From contig DUCO01000048.1 in NCBI GenBank assembly GCA_012959765.1, positions 1 to 51,396 of the forward strand: a DNA stretch of 51,396 nucleotides. Reading direction: 5' to 3'. The position numbers were made by a program, and so were the translations under genes. This stretch comes from Dehalococcoidia bacterium (lineage in GTDB: Bacteria > Chloroflexota > Dehalococcoidia > Lucifugimonadales > Lucifugimonadaceae). Below the pieces are notes generated by a model. That model saw nothing but the letters and a program-made list of their open reading frames with translations. It was not told where the DNA came from and did not search any database. This document shows positions 45,521 through 51,396 of the stretch, in pieces. How positions within the stretch are numbered: position 1 is the first letter of the stretch; each line of letters starts with the position of its first letter.

Positions 45521-47060
45521 TTTCGCCGTTCTCTACGGTGTAAACGTGGCTGGCAATTTCTTCGACGATAGCCGGGTCGTGACTGGCGCAAATAATTGTG
45601 CCGTCATAATCACCGAGAGCTTTCAGTAATTCCTGCCTCGTCGCAGCGTCGAGGTGGTTCGTCGGTTCATCGAGCAGCAATACGTTGTTCGGTTGGACCA
45701 GAAATTTGGCGAGTGCCACCCGGCTTTTTTCGCCACCCGACAGCATTCGGATCGACTTGTATACATCGTCGGCTGAAAACAGAAATCGTCCCAGAATCCC
45801 ACGAAGTGCGCCATCGGGTTGATCCTGTGCCGAATCCCGTACTGATTCCAGAACTGTTGAGTTGAGCTTCAGTGATTCATCCTGATGCTGGGCGTAGTAG
45901 CCTCGGGTAGCTCGTTCCGCCCAAATGATTTCACCCTCTGACGGCTCGACTTCCCCTGCGAGAATTCTGAGGAACGTGCTTTTTCCACCCCCGTTGTGGC
46001 CGATCAGAGCTACTTTCTGGCCTCTTTCGACTTCCAGAGAGACATCCAGAAGTACCGGCGAGTCTTCCCAGTCGTGAGATATAGACGCAGCCTCGAGAAC
46101 TTTTCGTTCTACCCTGCCGGATGACTTAATCTGGAATTTCGTCGCTTTCGAATTCGTCACTCGCTCGACGCGGTCCATTCGGTCAAGAGCCTTGATTCGG
46201 CTCTGCACCTGGCGTGCTTTTGTGGCTTTCGACCTGAACCGATCGATGAACTGTTCCTGGCGAGCTACTTCTCGTTCTTGTCGGGCGGCCTCGACATCAA
46301 GCTGTTCTTGACGAGTTTGTTTGGTGCGCTGGTAGTCGCTGAAGCTACCGGGGTACGACTGAACTTGCCCGTGTTCAATATCCAACACACGAGTCGAAAC
46401 CTTCTGAAGGAACTCCCCATCGTGTGTAACCATCAGCACGGCACCCGGGTAATCGGCGAGCTCCTGGGCGAGCCATCGTTTTGATGACTTGTCGAGATGG
46501 TTTGTTGGCTCGTCGAGAAGCAAGTGTTCTTCTCGACGAAGCAAAATTTTTGCTAGAGATATGCGCATGCGCCAACCGCCCGAGAAGTCACCGCATGGCT
46601 TCTGAATGTCAGCGTTACTAAAGCCAAGGCCGTTGGTGACTCTGGCGATAGACGAATCGACGCCGTTGCCACCGAGCACTTTGAATCGACTGTGAGAATC
46701 GTCCAATTCAGCGACCAGTTCGGTGGCGTCGCCGTCTTCAAGTACCAGAGCGTCTTCGATTTCGGATATACGGTGACGTAGACTATCGAGTTCAGGCAGC
46801 GCCGACCACATTTCATCACCGAGGTCCCTGTGAAGCTCAACATCCGATTCCTGGTGCAGATAGGCAAGTTCGCCTTCCGATACATTGACCTGCCCGGCGC
46901 TCATCGGTTCGTCGCCAGCGATCATCTTAAGCAGAGTTGTTTTGCCTGCGCCGTTGGGGCCAACAATGCCGATTTTTTCGCCTGAAGACACGGTGAACGA
47001 AACGGCCGAGAGTAGATCTCGCCCGCCGAAGGACTTAGTTAGGTTGTCGACAACAATCAT
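45495..47060 (-). CDS. ABC-F family ATPase (ribosome-associated, Uup/EttA-like)
   Basis: This 521-aa soluble protein has two ABC domains and no membrane segment. Domain 1 has Walker A GPNGAGKTT, signature FSGGWRMR and LLLDEPTNHLD. Domain 2 has GHNGGGKST, LSGGEKSR and LLLDEPTNHLD. Between them is the charged ABC-F linker (RFRSKATKARQVQSRIKAL). ABC-F proteins bind the ribosomal E site and relieve stalling; some protect against antibiotics. The broken Erm-like gene in this window also concerns the ribosomal exit-tunnel region, but the two are not linked. Confidence 0.93.
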   Translation of the reverse strand: MIVVDNLTKSFGGRDLLSAVSFTVSSGEKIGIVGPNGAGKTTLLKMIAGDEPMSAGQVNVSEGELAYLHQESDVELHRDLGDEMWSALPELDSLRHRISEIEDALVLEDGDATELVAELDDSHSRFKVLGGNGVDSSIARVTNGLGFSNADIQKPCGDFSGGWRMRISLAKILLRREEHLLLDEPTNHLDKSSKRWLAQELADYPGAVLMVTHDGEFLQKVSTRVLDIEHGQVQSYPGSFSDYQRTKQTRQEQLDVEAARQEREVARQEQFIDRFRSKATKARQVQSRIKALDRMDRVERVTNSKATKFQIKSSGRVERKVLEAASISHDWEDSPVLLDVSLEVERGQKVALIGHNGGGKSTFLRILAGEVEPSEGEIIWAERATRGYYAQHQDESLKLNSTVLESVRDSAQDQPDGALRGILGRFLFSADDVYKSIRMLSGGEKSRVALAKFLVQPNNVLLLDEPTNHLDAATRQELLKALGDYDGTIICASHDPAIVEEIASHVYTVENGEITLLSVNV

Positions 47061-47203
47061 GGGTACGCGCTGGGCGAATATGGAGCTGGAAGTGATGAAC
47101 CAGAAATAATTGTCTCAAACCATCCACCGAAATTGATAGCGAGTTTCTGTTAAATCATTGACTAACTGCGATCTTCGCCATATGGCCGCGAGTTCTCATA
47201 GAG

Positions 47204-47249
47204 GCTAAATAAAGAAGACCGGGCGAACACCCGGTCTTCTTTATTTAGC
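47204..47249 (-). terminator. Strong terminator, 20-bp perfect inverted repeat
   Basis: GCTAAATAAAGAAGACCGGG and its exact reverse complement flank a 6-nt loop. It lies just after the RraA-like gene on the minus strand. The arms are A/T-rich at their base, so it may work in both directions. Confidence 0.85.
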
Positions 47250-47287
47250 AATGATTGCCAGCCGTTAGCGAAGCCAGCATCAGGCGA

Positions 47288-48004
47288 TTAGTAGCTGGAC
47301 TTGGCGCCTCGCCTTGCTGACTCGGCCCACGCTTCTGTCAGAGTCTCTACATTGGCGTTTCCTGAGCGTGCAACGCTGATAACAGCGTCTTCCTGGTCGG
47401 CAAGAGCCTCGGCAGCGGCCGGAAGCCTCTCTGCGGCATCAATCGGAATGTGAATAGCGCCGTGAAGATCCGCAGCGATCAGATCGCTCGGCTGAATGTA
47501 GACTCCACCAACATCGACCGGGACGTTGTAGGCAACACCGTGAACATAGCCGTGAGAAACCAGTACTTCTTTGGCCCAGAACGGGAAGCCCATTTCTTCA
47601 GCCTCTTTTAGATCACGAACGCCGCCATCGGTGACGACGCCAACGCAATCCAAACCCAGTGCAATGTTGCCCTGAATCTCACCCCAGTACGATCCAATGG
47701 TGTCCGGGTAGTCCAGATCGTGGAACACAATCATCCGCGGTGAAGGGGTATCCAGAATGGCCTGGTAGTAATCGCTACGTTCAAGGGCGTTGGGCGACTT
47801 GTGGCGAGCAGAGATCACACCGGTAACTGCGTAGCCGACATATGTTTCGGTTACGGGTGATACCGACTTGATTTCCGGTCGTAAGAAACCTTCTGTGCGG
47901 GGTCGAATGTCCATCAACTCAAGTGCGTTGGCGATGGTCGGGGTGTCGATTTTCCTGAGTTGAGCGAGCAGATCTTCAGACAGTGGGCCGGTCGTGGCAC
48001 CCAT
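47288..48004 (-). CDS. RraA-like / 4-hydroxy-4-methyl-2-oxoglutarate aldolase family protein
   Basis: This 238-aa protein of the RraA/HMG-aldolase fold has the conserved core NIALGLDCVGVVTDGGVRD. In HMG/CHA aldolases the Arg and Asp of GxxRD bind the keto acid and metal. The start segment LRKIDTPTIANALE is typical. GGGAG precedes the ATG. A divalent-metal aldolase cleaving keto acids to pyruvate fits its neighbourhood better than the RNase E inhibitor role of RraA proper. Confidence 0.88.
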   Translation of the reverse strand: MGATTGPLSEDLLAQLRKIDTPTIANALELMDIRPRTEGFLRPEIKSVSPVTETYVGYAVTGVISARHKSPNALERSDYYQAILDTPSPRMIVFHDLDYPDTIGSYWGEIQGNIALGLDCVGVVTDGGVRDLKEAEEMGFPFWAKEVLVSHGYVHGVAYNVPVDVGGVYIQPSDLIAADLHGAIHIPIDAAERLPAAAEALADQEDAVISVARSGNANVETLTEAWAESARRGAKSSY

Positions 48005-48111
48005 ATTCGGGCTCCCTTCGAGTATTCAAATAAAAAGAACAAGCGGTTTTGTTTCGGGAAGAATAGTACCTCTAAACGGGTGATTCGAGAGTGAGAAGTC
48101 GGATGGATTTC

Positions 48112-48145
48112 GCCCAACAAAAAGGCCAGCCGAAACAACTGGCCT
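48112..48145 (-). terminator. Rho-independent terminator of the small basic protein gene
   Basis: On the minus strand AGGCCAG pairs with CTGGCCT around a 9-nt loop, followed by TTTTGTT. Confidence 0.8.
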
Positions 48146-48174
48146 GATTATGTTCGCTGGTGTTCAGCGACTAT

Positions 48175-48405
48175 CTAGTCGAGAGCGACGTTCCAATCGA
48201 CACGTCGGCGTCTTTTCGCACGTTTGACTGCATCTTTGCGGTTTCGATCGATACGTTGGGCGTTCTGTAAAACCATTGTTGCCTTGCGCTGACCCGATTT
48301 CGCCTTGTCGCGTTCGATTTCGTTACCTGCGAATTTGACAGCATCTACAGCCTGAAAGTACTGCATTCGTGCACGATCGACGGTGATGGGTTTGTAGTGA
48401 AGCAT
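48175..48405 (-). CDS. Small highly basic protein of unknown function
   Basis: This 76-aa protein has a strong ribosome site (AAAGGAAG) and its own terminator, so it looks like a real monocistronic gene. It is rich in Lys and Arg, with a cluster KRAKRRRRVDW near the C-terminus, and is predicted helical. A nucleic-acid-binding role is possible, but I recognise no family. Confidence 0.65.
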   Translation of the reverse strand: MLHYKPITVDRARMQYFQAVDAVKFAGNEIERDKAKSGQRKATMVLQNAQRIDRNRKDAVKRAKRRRRVDWNVALD

Positions 48406-48784
48406 TTGCTTCCTTTCTACGATTACTCAGGCTCGACTTCATTTATCTATTTCATAATCGTCGTTGTAAGCGGATGCCGAAGGGTAGGTATCGACCCGTT
48501 GCAGCATTACGTTATTCCGATACCGCCACCGAGTAGTATCCGCACCCCCTCTTATGTACTCCGCCCTACTCGCAGCGAGCCGATGGGCGCATCTGAGCAG
48601 GAAAAGCATTATTTGCCGCTTCTTCACTCACGTTCGGCAACCGTTGTTCATACAAACTCCTTACAGAAGGTTTTGTAGTCGTCGCGTGATAGGACTAGAA
48701 TCTCCACGGCCCGGACAATCATGATTCGTGGCGCAGCCGGATCCCAGGTCCGGGATTAACCGGAATAAATACGGAGATTATTGA
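48406..48784. other. 379-nt gap between divergent genes
   Basis: No convincing gene is seen; the open frames here have atypical composition and no ribosome site. It should hold the promoters of the small basic protein gene and the ThDP gene. The latter has the best promoter in the window (48673-48701). Confidence 0.5.
48673..48701 (+). promoter_or_regulatory. Candidate promoter of the ThDP enzyme gene
   Basis: TTGTAG (48673-48678) and TAGAAT (48696-48701) are separated by 17 nt, the ideal sigma-70 spacing. The leader to the ATG would be about 75 nt. Confidence 0.55.
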
Positions 48785-50425
48785 ATGAACGGAACAGAGT
48801 TCATCGCCCAGATCCTTAAGCAAGAGGGCGTCAACGAAATGACCTGCTTTCCAAGCAATGCCTTAATCGAGGCAGCAGCGAAAGAAGGTATTCGGCCTGT
48901 GATGTTCAGGCACGAACGTGGGGCTATCATGGCCGCCGATGGCTACAGCCGCATGAGCGCTGGCAACAAGTTTGGCGTAGTTGCGATGCAACACGCTGCC
49001 GGCGCTGAGAATTCGATGGGTGGGTTGTCTCAGGCGTTCGGCGATAACGTGCCGATCCTCGTACTTCCTGGCGGATACCCGATCGAACAGCGACATGTTC
49101 GACCTAACTTCTCGGCAGTCGAGAACTGGAAAGGCGTTACAAAGTCGGTTGAATCTATCAACACGCCTTCCCAGATCAAAGATGTAATGCGCCGGGCGTT
49201 CCACGCTCTGAGGAACGGTAACGGTGGTCCGGTAGTTGTCGAGATGACACTCGATGTCTGTGCAATGGAAGTCCCAGAAGACGCACTCGGTTACACTTCG
49301 CCTTCTGTAAGCAAGTCTGTACCTTCTAAGACCGATATCCAGGACGCTGTGAAGGCACTTCTTGCATCTGCTCGACCAATGATCTGGGCAGGCGCCGGTG
49401 TACTGATGGCGCAAGCTTCTGCTGAACTGGCAGAGTTCGCTGAACTGACCGATATTCCTGTGTTTACCACTATGGAAGGTAAGTCGGCGTACGACGAACG
49501 ACTTCCGCTTTCACTCGGAGCCGGTAGCGGTGCGACTACGGGACCTGCATTTGAATGGATCAATGAGAGTGATGTTGTGATAGGACTCGGCACCAGCCTT
49601 TCCCTTAACAGCTACACCCGTAGGGTTCCTGCCGGTAAATCTACGGTCATTCACAACACAATCAACTCCGCAGAAATCAACAAGGGCACTCCTTCCGATA
49701 TCGGATTGGTTGGTGATGCAAAGCTGACTCTGCAAGCACTTATAGAAGAGGTGAAGGCTCAGATCGGTGAGGATGGACGCGACACTGGTGTTGCATCACA
49801 CATCGCAACGGTAAAAGCGAAGTGGTTGGAGGAATGGTCTCCAATCCTCAATTCCGACGAAGCGCCTCTCAACCCGTACCGCGTGATTAACGAGATCAAT
49901 AAGAACCTCGATCACGAAAACAGCGTGGTAACTCACGATGCTGGTGGGCCACGCGACTGCATGGTGCCCTTCTACACTGCCACTACGCCGAACAGCTACA
50001 TCGGCTGGGGTAAGACAACTCATTTGGGCTTCGGTATTCCATTGATGATCGGTGCAAAGCTCGCCGATCCAAGCAAGTTCTGCCTGAACTACATGGGTGA
50101 TGGCGCATGGGGCATGTCGGGTACCGATACAGCTGCCGCTGCACGCATGGGCTTGCCGATCACCACTGTTCTTCTGAACAACGGTGGAATGGCAACGTAC
50201 CCGGGTGGTTTCCCAACTGCTCGTGAGCAGTACGACGTTTCATCTATGGAAGGCGATTACGCCATGATCACCGAAGGAATGGGTGGAGTCGGCATCAGGG
50301 TTTCTCAACCGGAAGAGTTGGGACCCGCGATTCTGAAGGCTCGCCAGCTAAATGACGAAGGTAAGACGGTGTTGATCGACGTGAAGTCGAACTACGAATC
50401 TCGCAAGTCGTTCTTTGGTAGGTAA
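48785..50425 (+). CDS. Thiamine-diphosphate-dependent enzyme (acetolactate synthase / benzoylformate decarboxylase-like)
   Basis: This 546-aa ThDP enzyme has the catalytic Glu in RHERGAIMAADGYSR, a central domain (ARPMIWAGAGVLM) and ThDP/Mg motif GDGAWGMSGTD, followed by LLNNGGMATYPGG. It is only distantly related to the ThDP enzyme at 25586-27241. The substrate is probably a 2-keto acid or an acyl-CoA. GGAG lies 9 nt before the ATG. It has its own promoter and a strong terminator, so it is a single-gene unit. Confidence 0.88.
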   Translation: MNGTEFIAQILKQEGVNEMTCFPSNALIEAAAKEGIRPVMFRHERGAIMAADGYSRMSAGNKFGVVAMQHAAGAENSMGGLSQAFGDNVPILVLPGGYPIEQRHVRPNFSAVENWKGVTKSVESINTPSQIKDVMRRAFHALRNGNGGPVVVEMTLDVCAMEVPEDALGYTSPSVSKSVPSKTDIQDAVKALLASARPMIWAGAGVLMAQASAELAEFAELTDIPVFTTMEGKSAYDERLPLSLGAGSGATTGPAFEWINESDVVIGLGTSLSLNSYTRRVPAGKSTVIHNTINSAEINKGTPSDIGLVGDAKLTLQALIEEVKAQIGEDGRDTGVASHIATVKAKWLEEWSPILNSDEAPLNPYRVINEINKNLDHENSVVTHDAGGPRDCMVPFYTATTPNSYIGWGKTTHLGFGIPLMIGAKLADPSKFCLNYMGDGAWGMSGTDTAAAARMGLPITTVLLNNGGMATYPGGFPTAREQYDVSSMEGDYAMITEGMGGVGIRVSQPEELGPAILKARQLNDEGKTVLIDVKSNYESRKSFFGR

Positions 50426-50537
50426 CTTGCGTTAGTCGCGCTCGTGACTCGTCACTCGGCTCAGCATCGCAATTCACTTTCGCTAGTGGCTAATAGCCGG
50501 TTAAACCAATCGCCCTGTACGGGTTTCGCAACCAACC

Positions 50538-50574
50538 AACACCGCCTGAGTGCACTTACTCAGGCGGTGTTTTT
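50538..50574 (+). terminator. Rho-independent terminator after the ThDP gene
   Basis: A perfect 14-bp stem (AACACCGCCTGAGT with ACTCAGGCGGTGTT) closes a 6-nt loop and is followed by TTTCATT. Confidence 0.92.
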
Positions 50575-50957
50575 CATTAAGTCCGACTGTGCGGAATCGG
50601 AAATCTCACTGAAGGTTTACATGCGGTGTGACGCCCCTAATTTCAACCAGTTGCCGTGATAACGATTTCAACTGCGGGTGGGCGTGCACTCTCGTGCCCG
50701 GTTAGTAGACCGCCCAAGAGTCTTTGCGTGTAGGTCTTTAGGTAGAAACACGGATAGTAGCCCGTACGAACCGCGATGTTTTGGTGGTATGGGCACGGCA
50801 TCGTAGTGGTTATCAGCACTGACAGCCGGTCTGCCAAGCGAATCGATTCCCGGCCGAATCACCAGCAACAGCAGACCAGACGTTTAGAGGGAATACCGCC
50901 AACGTTGGTGGGGGCGTCAATTACACAAGCTTTATGTGCAGGTAAAGGGGAATGAAA
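50575..50957 (+). promoter_or_regulatory. Upstream region/leader of the archaellin gene
   Basis: No gene is seen in these 383 nt. GCCCGTAC (50760-50767) can pair with GTATGGGC (50787-50794), and ACGCCC near 50632 with GGGCGT near 50679. A clear -35/-10 pair is not visible. The ribosome site AAAGGGG is at 50944-50950. A structured leader is possible, but I match it to no known riboswitch. Confidence 0.4.
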
Positions 50958-51396
50958 ATGTTTAGGAGCAATCTCGCACCTACAGCCGGAGCCCACAACC
51001 AAAAGGGTATTACCGGTCTTGAAACAGCCATCGTGCTCATCGCATTCATGGTTGTAGCTTCCGTGTTCGCTTTCACAATTCTTTCAGCGGGTGTTTTCTC
51101 GTCAGAAGCAAACAAGCAGACGATTCACGCTGGTCTTAAAGAGACCCGCACACGACTCAGTCAACAGGGTTCAGCCTTCGCCTTTGCAGGCAAGACCGGC
51201 TCGACTCAGGCTGTGTACAAGATCGTCTTCATCGTCTCGAACTCACTCTCTGGTGAGCCAGTCGACCTGACTGCGCCTTACTCCATCGATGATTCTGGAA
51301 CTGACCCAGACGTGGTCAACGGCGCAAGCACTGCAACGATCATTTCGTATGCAGATGAGAACCAGCGTATGTCCGATGTTGCCTGGTCACAGACTT
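50958..51396 (+). CDS. Archaellin (archaeal-type flagellin), N-terminal part, cut by the window edge
   Basis: The frame is open to the right edge with 146 codons. A class III (archaellin/type IV pilin-like) signal is clear: a short hydrophilic leader with Lys16-Gly17 before the cut, then ITGLETAIVLIAFMVVASVF with Glu at +5, and then FTILSAGVFSSE. Archaellins keep this hydrophobic N-terminal helix to form the filament core. The rest (KIVFIVSNSLSGEPVDLT and on) is the beta-rich outer domain. I choose ATG 50958 because AAAGGGG ends 7 nt before it; an ATG two codons earlier lies too close. Bacterial archaella are known in some Chloroflexota. Other arl genes would lie beyond the window. A type IV pilin of the same class is the alternative. 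Confidence 0.85.
   Translation, partial: MFRSNLAPTAGAHNQKGITGLETAIVLIAFMVVASVFAFTILSAGVFSSEANKQTIHAGLKETRTRLSQQGSAFAFAGKTGSTQAVYKIVFIVSNSLSGEPVDLTAPYSIDDSGTDPDVVNGASTATIISYADENQRMSDVAWSQT

Noticed and set aside
48406..48678. Short open frame in the divergent gap before the ThDP gene
   Set aside because: Composition is atypical, no ribosome site is present, and it overlaps the promoter.
1..51396. Genetic code with UGA read as Trp throughout, to explain the in-frame TGAs
   Set aside because: TGA ends several intact genes here (dinG, the enolase at 8010, genes ending at 22286, 22802, 27962 and 44487), so UGA is a normal stop.
1..51396. CRISPR arrays, insertion sequences, transposases, integrases or phage genes
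   Set aside because: I found no regularly spaced direct repeats and no such reading frames on either strand.

Overview
This window looks like a piece of a marine Chloroflexota genome, most likely SAR202-like. That placement is an inference, because there is no rRNA gene here. Three things point that way. There are seven enolase-superfamily (mandelate-racemase type) paralogues in 36 kb, an expansion known from SAR202 bacteria. They sit among many oxidoreductases, ThDP enzymes, a sulfatase and lactone or amide hydrolases suited to oxidising complex organic matter. The right edge enters an archaellin gene, and archaella are known in some Chloroflexota. The housekeeping genes (ispE, rsmA, lepA, galU, cca, SRP RNA) are bacterial. 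Stop usage is standard: TAA, TAG and TGA all end intact genes.

Layout. 1-5.5 kb: the start of a DsbA-like gene with an in-frame UGA at the active-site Cys position, then CCA-adding enzyme, and an 8-oxoguanine glycosylase translationally coupled to an exonuclease-DinG helicase. 5.6-11 kb: a minus-strand operon of two acid-sugar-dehydratase-like enolases and a ketopantoate-reductase-like enzyme, then a zinc dehydrogenase and a peroxiredoxin with its terminator. 11-17.3 kb: a large CehA/McbA-type metallohydrolase, an SDR, a membrane protein, ispE, rsmA and the SRP RNA. 17.5-24.4 kb: galU (probably leaderless), then on the minus strand an N-acyl-D-amino-acid deacylase, a membrane protein, a YceI lipoprotein, lepA and an MFS exporter. 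24.5-30 kb: a second ketopantoate reductase, a ThDP enzyme, a lipoprotein, a zinc dehydrogenase and a P-loop kinase gene with an in-frame stop. 30.1-35 kb: three tandem enolase paralogues, then a D-2-hydroxyacid dehydrogenase. 35-39 kb: a methyltransferase remnant beside tRNA-Leu(UAG), an aldo/keto reductase, a sulfatase and an Erm-like methyltransferase gene broken by a stop. 39.2-45.3 kb: enolase, lactonase, enolase, then a GMC oxidoreductase with its small subunit and a cupin. 45.5-51.4 kb: an ABC-F ATPase, an RraA-like aldolase, a small basic protein, a ThDP enzyme and the archaellin.

How the genes could work together (inference): the sulfatase, amide hydrolase and lactonase would open polymers or lactones. 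The GMC, zinc, SDR and AKR enzymes would oxidise or reduce the sugar units. The enolase paralogues would dehydrate the sugar acids to keto-acids. The RraA-like aldolase, ThDP enzymes, ketopantoate-reductase-like and hydroxyacid dehydrogenases would then cleave or reduce the keto-acids. Three frames here carry a single in-frame stop without any frameshift (DsbA-like, kinase, Erm-like). Either gene decay or consensus error is therefore a serious alternative to selenocysteine at the DsbA site.
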